Assembly: GCA_030248215.1 (NCBI GenBank)
Contig: JASANG010002537.1
Coordinates: 310,001-374,000, forward strand
Direction: 5' to 3'
Length of the DNA stretch: 64,000 nucleotides
From: Enoplolaimus lenunculus
Taxonomy: Eukaryota; Nematoda; Enoplea; Enoplida; Thoracostomopsidae
This document shows positions 11,000 to 22,189 of this stretch, piece after piece. The notes below the pieces were generated by a model, which was not told the DNA's origin, did no database searches, and was given only the letters and a program-made list of their open reading frames with translations. Position 1 is the stretch's first letter. The number at the start of each line of letters is the position of its first letter. Position numbers and translations under genes: made by a program.

Positions 11000-11637
11000 G
11001 CCTTGCAAAAGAGCCATATTCATTGTCTCCAGAAATTTCCGGAGGGGCATATTTTTCTATGCGCTCCAGCGTTCGATACAGACTTTCAAAAAAGCAGCAT
11101 ACTTTTCGAAATCGAAGCAGGTGTATGAATGCTGAGCTGGTTTTCTTAACTGTAAATGACACCTAGTTTCCATTGGGTTAAATACGGTCCAATCTCCCAA
11201 GTCCCTGAGAACATCGAACTTGGCTGGGTGGTCGGTATTCTCGCTTGAGACGACGTCATCAAGCATAAAAAGCTTTTTTATTCAAATTAAACAATAAAAA
11301 CTTTAAAATATACGTCATCGTTTTAATTTTTCGCATGAAAACGTCAACGAAGCATTTCTGAGCAACTCAGCCAGTAACAGCACATTTACAAAATTGATGA
11401 TTTTAAGAACACTTTTAGAACGCCTTCATCAATTAAAAAAACTGCTATGTCAAGCATTAGTTTGCGTTTAAGTTTAGATTTAGTATAGAAACTGTAAAGC
11501 CAAGCTAATGTGCTATCAGTTCAGCAATTGCCAGCGTTTTAAAACAAAAAAGTTTTCAAAATGACACATTTAATTGTTTGACTTCATATTACGTAGGTTC
11601 ATAGAGGTCCGTCCCTAATTTAAACAACTTCGTAGGA

Positions 11638-12009
11638 TTAGCGTTTATTCCATGCTTTTACTGGCGCTGGACGCTTCCCCCAATTTTTAACTGGGGCTGG
11701 CCGTTTTGCCCAATTCTGGACCGGAGCCGGCCGTTTGTTCCACGCTTTCACAGGTGCAGGCCGCTTGTTCCAACTTTTCACTGGTGCCGGCCGTTTGATA
11801 AACGGTAAAATTGGATCACTGAACCAAGATTTAACTGGCGCTGGCCGCTTGTTTCCGGCGTCGGTGAAAATATCATTAATACGAGAATCGCGTTTGCTCC
11901 ATGATTTGACAGGTGCTGGCCGTTTGCGAACGTCAAAATCGTAGCCGTTGAAGCATTCTGACAAAACGAAACAGCAAACAGTGATCAAAAGTACTGTTTG
12001 TAAGCTCAT
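11638..12009 (-). CDS. Neuropeptide precursor with seven PAPVxxW repeats
   Basis: A single-exon, 123-residue precursor. Residues 1-19 are a signal peptide (hydrophobic LLITVCCFVL core). Seven PAPV(K/Q)(S/A/N)W units then follow, each preceded by the dibasic site KR and most followed by one residue and KR. The residue after Trp is S, F, N, N, A, G and N; only the sixth unit (PAPVKNWG-KR) has the Gly needed for C-terminal amidation. The second unit is extended (PAPVKSWFSDPILPFI). This is the architecture of a neuropeptide or antimicrobial-peptide precursor processed by prohormone convertase in the secretory pathway. I do not recognise the peptide family. Pro immediately after KR is unusual for convertase cleavage, so the mature ends are uncertain. 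A TATA box lies about 30 bases upstream. Confidence 0.85.
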   Translation of the reverse strand: MSLQTVLLITVCCFVLSECFNGYDFDVRKRPAPVKSWSKRDSRINDIFTDAGNKRPAPVKSWFSDPILPFIKRPAPVKSWNKRPAPVKAWNKRPAPVQNWAKRPAPVKNWGKRPAPVKAWNKR

Positions 12010-12038
12010 ATTCTGTTATGCTTTGATGTCGGCTGATG

Positions 12039-12048
12039 TTATATATTC
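12039..12048 (-). promoter_or_regulatory. TATA box of the PAPVxxW gene
   Basis: GAATATATAA on the minus strand, 30 to 39 bases upstream of the ATG at 12009. Transcription starting about 30 bases downstream would give a very short 5' leader, common in small peptide genes. Confidence 0.5.
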
Positions 12049-12111
12049 GTACTGGCTAAGATATTAACGATCTGAAATGAAATTTTTGATAAAGTTAGGT
12101 TTTGTAAGCAG

Positions 12112-12420
12112 TGTTCAACCGGAGACGAAAAAACTGAACCGGGAACGAAAGGACTGCCGATTTTTCCGGAGTCCGAACAGGAGGTGAAACAAATTTAGGT
12201 AACGAAAATAAATGTTAAATTTGCTAATTTTATCTATAATCTGCAAAGATTTGTCACAATAAATTGTTTTTGTTGTTTTTTATTTGAGAAATCTTTTGTA
12301 TATTAAAACTTTAAAAGTAGCCTCGAAGTTACAAGAAACTTATTGAAGGGCACCAATTTCACTGAACTGTGTAAGATCCGAGGACAATAAGATTTACCGG
12401 AACCAGGTAGTTTGAACTTT
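12112..12420 (+). mobile_element. CAACCGGAG-type MITE, copy 1
   Basis: Begins CAGTGTTCAACCGGAGACG and ends ACCGGAACCAGGTAGTTTGAA. CCGGA blocks at each end flank an AT-rich core, the layout shared with the copies at 25805, 49783 and 51004. It is immediately 5' of the neuropeptide gene. Confidence 0.5.
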
Positions 12421-12671
12421 GCGTTTTCTTTTTTCTTCGGCGAACATTTGACATCAAAAAATTGTGTAAACAAACAACATAAAATACCGCAATTTAATTA
12501 TGCTAGCAATTCCCGTTCAGCAACTGTCGTTTATTTTGAATCCATAAAATCCACATTCAACTCATTGATCACGCAAACAATGGTGGGCCGATCAGAATAA
12601 ATAGATACGCTGTACCAGTGTTGTATGCTGACTTTCAACCTATCAAAGTTTTTAGCCAATGTAAAAAAACA

Positions 12672-12828
12672 GGGCCGTAACAGTAGTAAGAGCATATTCC
12701 TAAACCTAAGCGTACGCAAAAGCCTATACCTGAGCCTAAGCCTAAACCAACAATTAGTCTAAAGCTTAATCTTCCTCTATTGCAGTCCTGCTCAAAAACG
12801 GTCCGCCCCCCAAATCTTTACATGGGCC
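12672..12828 (+). repeat. GGCC-TIR element with TTAGGC-like array
   Basis: Left end GGGCCGTAACAGTAGTA, then AGCATATTCC, then a degenerate array of CCTAAG units (TTAGGC on the other strand), then AGTCTAAAGCTTAA, TTGCAGTCC and the right end CAAATCTTTACATGGGCC. The same ordered blocks recur across the window. Non-coding. Confidence 0.7.
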
Positions 12829-14147
12829 AAGTTGTCAAAAGGATCGAGTCGGGCATAAACTTTAGTCTAAAAGTTCATGTGTTTCTGCAGTAAAAAATAT
12901 ATGGCAATCTTTAATTCATCTGAATATTTTTCTACGAACAATACATGAAAAACTGTCTAAAGTATATTTAAATCACCGCAAGGGTTTGTTCATTTGTCCG
13001 TTAAAAAGATACTGTGTGCAATTGACCGTAATAAATCAAGAACAGGGACAGTCACAACAACCCGAAAAAGCTTACAAATTGAGGAAGAACCTCGATTGAT
13101 TAGTGGCCGCTAAAATTTAAAGTTGACCCCCAAGATTTAAATGTTGCGAAAATTGTTCGGTTTGTCGCTCGATTTAAATGTAGATTTAATTGGCGTCCTG
13201 CAATTATCATTTGGAAAATTCTCACACTTGTAAAGTCGTCCCTGATCAAGACTGTAGCAAGGGGACGTAAAGGTTGCCTGCCTTTTACGCATTGGTGCCA
13301 GTCCATTAAGCTTTTTTAACGAATAAATGCGTTTAATCAGGAGGGTTCAAACCGTAAAGAGTCTGGGGGAAGCAAGCAAGTACAAAACGCAGACACACAT
13401 TTAAGCCCAAAAAAGAACACAAAAATTTTACTGGATTTTCGATAAAACAAGGTTTGCGGCATTTCGGTTATTGCCCCATCCGGCGTGTGCACAAAATGGT
13501 GGATTTTGAAATTTTTCCCCATATTGGAGCTTCTAATGACCTCAACTGGTCATTTCTCGCCAAAATTTGAAATTTTTAAAGATTTGACTTTTAAGGACCC
13601 AAGGTCACCCTTGTATCCCATGGAATTTTGTCAAGAAATGAGGTAAATTATATACACCATTGAACGCAGCTTACGAAGTTAAGTGGAATGGTGTTAAAAT
13701 TTTATAACTCAACGAGTTATAGGCAAATAACTCATTTGATCCGCTGGAAACGGTTTGGGATAGCGCCAAATCAGTTATTTGAGCATAGCTACCCAATCGT
13801 CTATTGCAGAAAATTAAACACCATTCGACTCAACTTTGCAAGCGGTGTCGAATGGTAATACAATTTGTTTCACTTTCTGATTTAGAAAAAAGTTTTTGGG
13901 TCCCAAGGGAGGGCCTGGGACACTTATACCCGAATTTGCCAAAAATTAAATTTAGGCGTGGAATGATCACACGAGGTTGTAGGTGGCTGTGCCACACTCA
14001 AATATATTTCAATCTAAAAACTAAAACAAATCTAAAACCAAACCTAAATCCACACCTTAAGGGAGTCCCCGGCTCCGCCTAGTCTCTCTTAGAACTTAAG
14101 TTAGGCTTAGGCGTTGTTAAACGGCGTAGGAATTTATAAATCTGTAA
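12829..14147. other. Intergenic, unassigned repeats
   Basis: AT-rich sequence with an AAAATGGTGGATTTTGAAATTTTT phrase near 13494, resembling the interior of the MITE at 8580 and so probably an eroded relative. No gene seen. Confidence 0.35.
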
Positions 14148-15045
14148 ATGGCGGCTGCGTCCGCAAGATATCAGTACTCAGGGCCCTGCGTGGCCACTTA
14201 ATATTATTTTCGTTGGCATGGTGCGCCAAATGTCATAGTTAGGGGTCTGGGGGGTTTATATTGTTGTTGCTGTTGTTACATTATTGTAACGATGGATTCA
14301 GGTGTCCCTAAGGTGTCTAAGACTCCCGGGACACCCAAAAGTATGCAAGTTAACAAAACACGGGGGCTGGGGTAGCCAGCCTCCAAATTCATTATGGTTT
14401 TGACACATTACGGAATGCGGCGTTATATTTTTGGTGCGATTTGCCTGATTTAGTGCGGAGGTTTACAGTGTTATTTGAATTTAGTTAGTTTGCATACGGT
14501 TATCGGGAGACTTGGACTTAGGATTTAATTGGATAAATAGAGCCACGGTAGCTCCAAATGTGAGCACGGTGAAACCGGCGTAAACAGGGATTCATTCGGT
14601 AGAAGCGCATAGCGCGTAGCCTTCGGGCAGTACCAGGGGAACTCGGGGATTACTTGGGGAATGTGTTAACGGGGTTCTGGGGATTTTATTTGGAGTTTAC
14701 TTGGGATAGTCGATTCTAGCGGGGCTAGTCTCGGCTGGAGAACTTGGGATTTACTTGGGGATTTTACGGTTATTTGGGGATTTACGGAGAACTTGGGTTG
14801 TCACGTTACGTTTGCATTTGTTTGTACAGTGTGAGCTAGTGACTTAGTGGAACAACAGGGTTAAGGATTATCGTACTTGACGTGCGGAAAGCACCTAACA
14901 AAGGAACTTTCGGCACCTTCGGAGAATATAAGGTCGGCAGCATAAGCATTTTTACTCGTTTACTTGTTTACTCGGTATTTGTGCTTTACGGAATATAGCT
15001 TTAATACGGTGTTGGGGGAATAAAAGAGAAAACGACTGCATTTAT
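14148..15045 (+). mobile_element. Possible LTR-retroelement remnant (leader region)
   Basis: More GC-rich than its surroundings, with many GGGGATTTACTTGGGG-like blocks. A short frame starting M-D-S-G-V-P-K-V (ATG near 14293) follows a TTGTTGTTG run, and the same layout recurs on the minus strand near 30041. A TATAAGGTC and a later AATAAAAGAG resemble LTR promoter and poly(A) signals. No reverse transcriptase, integrase or paired LTRs are visible. It looks broken and old; family unknown. Confidence 0.25.
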
Positions 15046-15397
15046 TAAATCAGAGCGATATAAGCGTCATTGGAATATGGACCGGAACGCGGAGTTGGTG
15101 GTTTCAACCCTTAGCCGAAATCACGAACTATTCACAGAGGTCATGAATAGCTCAAATTTGCAAAAGATTTGCAAAATCAAACCATTTTGGCCAAATACCG
15201 GATGTGGGATCACTGAAAACACTAAAGGTTTAACCATCAGCTTCTCAAGATTAAGCTGTCTACCTAACCGGAAACATTACGTCCTAAAATTCAACCGTAG
15301 CTAAAGAAACCACATGACACAATGTAAAAAATATTGGTAAACCCTAAAAACCAAAGCGAGGACTTACAGATAGATTCCCTTATACTGAAAATGTGTC

Positions 15398-15583
15398 CGT
15401 ATTCTGGAGGAGTGCCAGGATCTGACTCAGTTTCCCTAAAAAATATTGGACAATTTTGACATTTTTGACCCATATTAAAATAGTTTCAACCTCGCTCGTA
15501 AAGTCATCTTAAATCCTTGTTGTACTCCCTGTGAACATTTTTTGCACCCCTGTAGCACGTTGACCTGGGTACGGGCTTGACTG
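15398..15583 (+). mobile_element. hAT-like MITE, GTAGCCA family, diverged copy
   Basis: The order of phrases (TTTCAACCTCGCTCGTAAAGTCAT, CCTTGTTGTACTCCCTG, GCACCCCTGTAGCACGTTGACCTGGGTACGGGCTTG) parallels the family. It is strongly diverged and the left end is unclear. Confidence 0.45.
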
Positions 15584-16560
15584 AACAAGCCCATTTTCGC
15601 TATTAGTGCAATATAGCGATCATAACCAGTAAATGCTAGACTTTGACATTTTGTACGGAAATTAATTGATTATTAAAACTATAAATAAGCAAAAGCATGC
15701 GTGCGAACGAAGGATATTCTAAAAAAATTCTCATCTTAAAAAACTGGCATCTATACCGGTTTTTCCCAGCGTGTAATATCCGAATGCACGGTAAAATATA
15801 AAAAAGAATAGGCGTGTCATTGTGGGCTTTAACTTGCCTAAAACGTACAAAGAAAGCTTAAAAAGGCAACCTTTTACTGGCAATAAAATACGTTTTAACC
15901 AGTAGATTTTGCGTTGGTGTAAAATTATTTTTGTAAACCTAAACCGCTTACTGTTACGGGTTTAGAATTATGGACCGGAAACGTATTTATAGCCATGAGC
16001 AGGAGACACACATTTACTGAATACATGGGTGTATACAATTAGAGGATCCAAGGGTTTTATATCCCTGCCCAAAATTTCTAGACGGACATTGAAACACTTT
16101 TAAAGCTTTAATACGGTTTATCCTGCTGGATTCTAGGGATTAAAAAAGTTTATTTTAAACTGAGGTTATTCCGCCCCAAAGTCAAACCTGGCTACAACGC
16201 TGCTAAACAATATATACGAAAAGTTACAATAAAAGCTATTATTATTCGCCTTTGCTAGAGAGGAAGAAAACCTGCTCGGCAATCCACTGTACCAGAAACT
16301 AAAAGTTTGGCTACGAAATCGCTGTCGTCTTCCAGTTCACCACACCACATTCAATTTGTTTTCGCTCATAAAATATTGACATATGTAATCGCCGCTCTGG
16401 TTGAAATGCGAAGTTCGAACGCTCGCGAAAACATGGTTCGCCCTCAAAGTAAACAGTACGTCCTTTGTCTCATTGGCAAGAGCATGTAACTGCGTTTCAT
16501 CTTTGCAATACGGAATCTACCCAACACGCGTTCAAGCGTATCCAGCCAGCGCACTTTACT

Positions 16561-16903
16561 ACTCTCTAAAAACTTAAGCTTAAATTATAGCTTAACTAAA
16601 CTTGAATATCAGTTTAAAACTTAAATGGCTGGACGTACTAACTAAACTAGAATTTTAAGTTTTACTTAAACTAACGTATTTTTAAGTTTAACACGAGATT
16701 AAGTAAACTTATTTCTAGCTTAAGTAACAAGTGCAGCCGTGTATCTAACAGTTCATTAAGTTTAGCTTAAATTGAAAATAAGTATAATTTTAAATGAGTT
16801 TAAGCGCAAACCTACCAGTTAGTTTAGTTAATCTGGAAAGTTAGTTTAATACTGGTGGATTAGCTTAAGCTTAATCAAGTTAGTTTAAGCATTTAGAGAA
16901 TAG
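16561..16903 (+). mobile_element. CTCTAAA-TIR element, best copy
   Basis: Starts ACTCTCTAAAAACTTAAGC and ends GCTTAA...AGTTTAAGCATTTAGAGAATAG, so the termini CTCTAAAnnCTTAA are inverted. The interior is nearly all TTAA-rich. Related to 6032-6235 and 27332-27620. No open frame. Confidence 0.6.
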
Positions 16904-16920
16904 GGGCGCTAAATATTTTT

Positions 16921-17026
16921 AGGACCGGCAAACAAACGTTTTCGATGACTTACAAGTGAAAACTTTTTTGGGGGAGCCAAAATTATTTCGGGGGGTTGAC
17001 CCCCTGGCCCTTCTAGCTACGAGCCC
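16921..17026 (-). mobile_element. hAT-like MITE, GTAGCCA family, short reverse copy
   Basis: The reverse complement starts CGGGCTCGTAGCTAGAAGGG and contains the GGGGGTCAACCCCC and TTTTCACTTGTAAGTCATCG phrases of the family. It is cut short at its other end (near ACCGGCAAA). Confidence 0.55.
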
Positions 17027-17584
17027 GCGCGCGTTGCATTTTCTTGATACCGCAAACCATCTACTGTGATTCGCAGCTCCAAAAGATTTGCAATTTCGTA
17101 TGCTTGTTTTCAGGCAAATTGCTATAACTAGCCTACTCTTGTTATAAGTCAAATTCGAACTTCATATTGGCAACTGACTTAGAGTTAAAAAGTCAAACAT
17201 TTTAAAAACTGCTGAGTTCCCGTTTGTGTATTTGTCTCGCTGCAAAATTAGAACTAAAGCCTCTAAATTTGTACTTTCTGTCAGCATTAACTTAACTACC
17301 AGACAAAACCTCTGACATAAGTCAAATTTGGACTTGAGTCAACATGAGACGAAAGACATGATATGCTACAAATGTATATAGCTTGTTGTTCACTTGGACC
17401 AAAAAACTCAATATCGTTTGGAGCGTTCAAATCATTCAATAATAAAGCAAAAAAGTATTGGTATAAAGACGTTCAAATTTGCAAAATACAAAATGCTGGC
17501 ACCGCTAAGGTAGTACCTAACCGTGCTAATGTAACTAAATGCGTCCTAGTCCATAACTTTCAAACGGCAATAAACTAAGTGCAA

Positions 17585-17704
17585 GCTTTAGACTAATTTT
17601 TTTGCCTAGACTTAGGCTTTGGGCTTAGGTATAAGCTCATTGTTACGTTTAGGCTTACGAATATGCTTATACTACTGTTACTACTCTGTTCTATATATTG
17701 GCCG
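17585..17704 (-). repeat. GGCC-TIR element with TTAGGC-like array
   Basis: The minus strand reads GGCCAATATATAGAACAGAG, AGTAACAGTAGTATAAGC and then CCTAA-type units. This copy keeps the longer left terminus GGCCAATATA that pairs with the right terminus of other copies. Confidence 0.65.
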
Positions 17705-18361
17705 GCATCGTTAATGCTTAAAAAGCACTAGAATTAATATTGCGAATACCATAAAAAGTACTAAATTGCAAAGTGCACGGTCGAAACACTACAAGTCATT
17801 TTAAAAAACAACTTTGAAGGCTTTTTTGCAAATTCAAATTGATTTATGAACGTATTTTCTGGAAAAATGGTACAAAAACATGGGAAACTGCGTATACATT
17901 GTCGTATTTTTTGGCGAAAATTGACAATGACAGTTTGTTGAGAGTAAGAAATGTTGATTTTCATTAGCATTGTTTCCTGAAATGCTATAATGTACGAAAT
18001 CACACGCATTTGAAATATGCTTGTAACAATTAGTAAAAAATATTTAATTATTAAAAATATAACTTTAAAGGTGATAAATGTTTACAAAGACTTTATATCT
18101 CAGTTTAAAATTGTATAGATATATCTGTAAAACACTTTACTTCGGAGCGCTAAGAACACACCATACTGAAAGGCGTACGATTCGAGCCGGAGTTGGTTAT
18201 TAACCCCTATCAAAACATCACCCGTACACACCCAGGAACAAAATGTATAGGCAACATTGGTGAGAGATTAGAACATAAACTTGTATCAAAGCAAAGATTT
18301 CAGCCTAAGCTTGGCGCTAGAGACTGAGTAATCCGAACACCAGAGGCCTATAATTCTGCTC

Positions 18362-18396
18362 GATTATATATTATATATATATTTTTATATATAAAC
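18362..18396. repeat. AT microsatellite
   Basis: A run of TATATA-type sequence about 35 bases long, with no other signal. Confidence 0.8.
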
Positions 18397-18809
18397 ATTG
18401 ATGACGAGGTGAAACTGCTCATAAAAACCCGACTGAAAGACGGACATATACTACTCAGACTGTGGAAAATTACCCTTTTTCTCAAGCTACTACTCTAAAT
18501 GTCGATTATTTTGAACGCAAAAAAATTCGTGTTGGCTGGTTTAATGCAAATTTTAAACGAAACTACCAGATTGAGTTTTTTAAATTCCGGAAGTGAAAAG
18601 ATATCGGACGCTTTTTACCATGAATATATTCAAATACGTGTCGGCTTTAAAACTTAGATTTTAAATTATTCAAACTAGTAATTAAACGATGCACGTCAGT
18701 TTCACTTCATAAAAATTGTCTATGCGAATGGTTGATGTTTCCGTTTTTTTTACAACGTCGAAATTTAAAACGTTTTTGCGATTCTCAGATGTAAGTTTCG
18801 TTCCTGTTA

Positions 18810-19206
18810 CTGTAGTGACCCGAATAAGACGGGGGCTGATATTTATTTGCCTTCTCTAGAGGGTATCCACTGGTATTTATTTTTTAACCGCACTCCGCCA
18901 TACTTCGTTACTGATGTACTCATTATTGCAACGATTCGTTGAACTAAACGTTTATTTGTCTTGTATCAAAAGCTTTAGGAATGTACTTTCATGCTTAAGT
19001 ATGCCTTAAAGTTTCGAACTCAACTATTTGGTCCTGGAGTTATTTATCCACTATTATGAGAGAAAATTGGCATTTATTGACTCTAATTAGGGTTTAGCAA
19101 CTCTATCCGCATACGGGCTCTTATTAGGGATACGGACTTCTATCGATTGGGACTCAAAATGGGGACCGCTCCTTAATTACCCCCTCTAATATTCGGGTCA
19201 CTACAG
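18810..19206 (+). mobile_element. 397-bp TA-inserting MITE, copy 1
   Basis: The left end CTGTAGTGACCCGAATAAG and right end TATTCGGGTCACTACAG are inverted copies, each flanked by TA. The interior holds GGGTATCCACTGG, AACTAAACGTTTATTTGTC and TTATTAGGGATACGGAC, shared with the copies at 24291, 60143 and 61525. TA duplication fits Tc1/mariner-type transposition. There is no transposase. Confidence 0.85.
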
Positions 19207-20183
19207 TAAGTTAACATAAAAAATTATGTATATAATTAATTTTAAGTGAATTTTTCAGTATATACCAGAGGTCCCACCCCGTTGCGTTTTCTGACAAATT
19301 TTTTGTAGCCGCTCCATGTCGCCCAGTGTGGCCCCACGAAAAAACTTCGCTCCACCAGCTCCACGAAAATAGTAGATATATTTCAATATTTTATGCAATT
19401 ATAAGTTTTAGAGACATTTACATAATCAGTACAGTTTAAAATGAAATTTTGCAAACGGCGGGCCAGAAACTTTGGTGAACGATAAAAAAATTTCAAATAT
19501 TTAGTTTTGTCTAAAAACAGATTTTTCAGCTTACTTTTGAGCTAAAGTTTTCAATATCGAAATAAAGTTACCTTGCGATTTTTGTACCATTCGCCTTGTA
19601 TAGGCGGGTAATTCCGCGCCGCTCCATTGAGCTCCACGGAGCCCAGCCCACGGTCAACTTCCATCTCTGTTATATACTATACCTCAAGCGGAGTTGGCAC
19701 ACACATGTGATTAACAAGTGTTGCCACTATAACAGCAATACTGTACGTAAAGCTGTTTTGTTAGTTTTAAGCTTTAGCCACGATCGAGGTACGGGTTTAA
19801 TCTTAGGTTTATCGATTACTGGTTAGTGAATTGTAGATTTAGTCGTTTTTGGCATTTGCAATATACCTTCGCCAACAATGGCCTTATGTCCCTTATTTGC
19901 AAAAATAATAAGAATCTCAGACGTCATGTATTGTTGTTTTTTCATGAAACCAAGATTGTATAAACAAATGATGAATGAACTAAATTACTATCATAAAGAA
20001 CTAGCGAATTAGGACACTGATAATATATGGTGACCTGCGTCGAGTTTGTAGACACTCCAACTTTTTAGACGGATTCTATGCTTCAGAAGACGTTCGCATA
20101 TATAGGCATGTTTTCACTATTTGGCAAAAAATGTTAACGTTTTAGATGCACAGGTTTTACACACATCGGCCAATGCATGTAAC
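19207..20183. other. Intergenic, no recognised gene
   Basis: Contains GC-rich patches with CGCTCCA motifs (19310-19375, 19610-19650) that look like eroded repeat DNA. No supported coding region. Confidence 0.4.
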
Positions 20184-20390
20184 AGGGCCGTTACAGTGAC
20201 ATAAACATGTTACTAATCCTAACTCTAAGCCAGGCGTATTAAGCCTAAGCCTAAGTGTCAGCGCAAGAATGAGCTTATACCAGAGCTTAACCACAAGTCT
20301 TGTCTCAGTAAGCAAAAAACAATCTAAAGCTGAAGGTTACTTAATTCCAGTCCCGCAGAACCACGGTCGGTCCTTTATTTTTACAGGGGC
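20184..20390 (+). repeat. GGCC-TIR element with TTAGGC-like array
   Basis: Starts GGGCCGTTACAGTGAC, with CCTAAGCCTAAG units near 20240. It then has AATCTAAAGCTGAAGG and TCCAGTCCCGCAGAACCACGG, ending near TTTACAGGGGC. Confidence 0.65.
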
Positions 20391-21251
20391 ACAAAAATCT
20401 TTAGATCTGAGCCATTTTAACATCAAATGTGTTTCGGCTTCATTGCGATTCGACAAAAGTTTAAAATGATACTTTACCGCGTTTTCAACGTTAACACAAA
20501 ACCAATGATTTATTCACAATTGAAATATTTTCATTTGATGTTATAAAGCACATCCTTTTAAGAACGAATAAGCGTCACAGAGAATTCTATAATTCGATGT
20601 TTTTGGTACAAAATTATTATTTTCGTCGTGTTATCCAATCATAACTCAGCTTCAAACCGTACGTTTTCCAAATCTAAGAAATTCATTCGCTCGTTTGGCA
20701 GGACCAGCTGAAATATATTATGAATACTGTTGGTTACGACGCAAAGTTTGCAACACCAAAACTTTAACACCTTTTACAATGAATAGTGTGTACTTTTAGT
20801 TATGTTTCTTGTCCTATGGACCAGATTATTCTTGGGATTAAGCGGCACATTTAAAAACTTAGATCAGAGAGGCGTTGGGCTTTCGGGGATCCCTGGCAAA
20901 ACGAACCAGACATGGTACTTCAAAAAAACTTTGCGCCTTTAATCCAGGTTAACGCGCTATTTACGTTTATTTGCCTTCTGGCTCGTTTACGTCTCGGATA
21001 CCCTGGTCGTGGCACTGCATCACTGACCTGCGTCAAAAAATTTATTTTTAGTGAAGGCTTTGAAATAATAAGCGTTTCGTAGCGACGGTTTACTTGGGTA
21101 GTTTAATAAGGTATATAGTAGTAATAATATTTCTCAGAAAATTGAAAATTTACGTGAATGGCAAAATTTGTTTCAGTCAGTTTCTAGAGCAACCCGTATT
21201 GAACACTAAGTTCTACAATGTCAAGTTACAAGCTAAGTCATTTCTGTCTGC

Positions 21252-21468
21252 GGGCCCGTGTAAAGATCAAGGTGGACTGGTTTTCCGCAAGACTACAATC
21301 GTGTAAGCTTTTAAGCTTCAGACTATTTTTTGTTGCTTAGGCTAAGGCTTGGGCTGAAGCGTAAGCTTTGAAATAACGGATTCTTTCCCTTAGGCTTAGC
21401 CGTCGGCTTAGGCTCAGGCTTAGGAGTACATCTACTACTGTTAAGGACCTATTCTGTACATTGGCCCT
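21252..21468 (-). repeat. GGCC-TIR element with TTAGGC-like array
   Basis: The minus strand starts CAGGGCCAATGTACAGAATAGG, then AACAGTAGTAG and CCTAAGCCTGAGCCTAAGCC, and ends TTGATCTTTACACGGGCC. Both GGCC ends are present, with CCTAAG-type units in two blocks. Confidence 0.7.
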
Positions 21469-22189
21469 GACAGGATACGTATTATATTAACAAAATCTGA
21501 GTTTAAACAAACTAAACACGATATGATGATAGGGACCCAGCATCATGCAGTAGCGCAACAAACAAATAAAGCATTGCGTATAAAAATGCAATTTGCAGAG
21601 ATTAGTCGTTTCAAAATTTAGTTCTAGTCAATTTTTGCATTTGTTAATAATGGACCTCAGGTCAGTTACATACATCAACGAACGCGAAATTAGATTTTTT
21701 GACCATTTAACTTTAAGTCAACAATTTTTAAAACTTTTTTTGTTAATTTTGGTACGGAGTAAAAAGTCGAAACAATATAATTCATTCGTGGAACTTCGCA
21801 CAGCTCGCGTTAACCCATAATTCAACTGATGTTATGATCATTTCCGCGATATAACTGATTCAATCATTTGTTTACGTATGGTTATTTGAAAAGCAGTAGA
21901 ATTTGAAATTAATTTCTATTGGAAAATCGTTATACAAATGCACACTTTTTGCCAAAAGTTTCAAACTTTTATACAAATTCAATAAGTATATACTGCATTT
22001 CAGCAAAGCCGTGTATCACACGAAGCCAAGCCTTTGCGTTATACAGTTGTGCAAACGCTAATGAAAAATCTGGGGTTACTTGCAGTTAAAGCAACGATGG
22101 ATCAAAAAATCATGCTTAAATTCAATATTTAAAAAGCTTAAAGGATTGAGCATTGTCAAGTCTTGCAACGCACCAAAATGCAATTTAAT

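Larger units (their letters stand above)
9192..11637. other. Intergenic with repeat copies
   Basis: Holds a TTAGGC-type repeat (10225-10370) and a tRNA-like TIR element (10771-10999). No convincing coding sequence was found in the rest. Confidence 0.5.
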
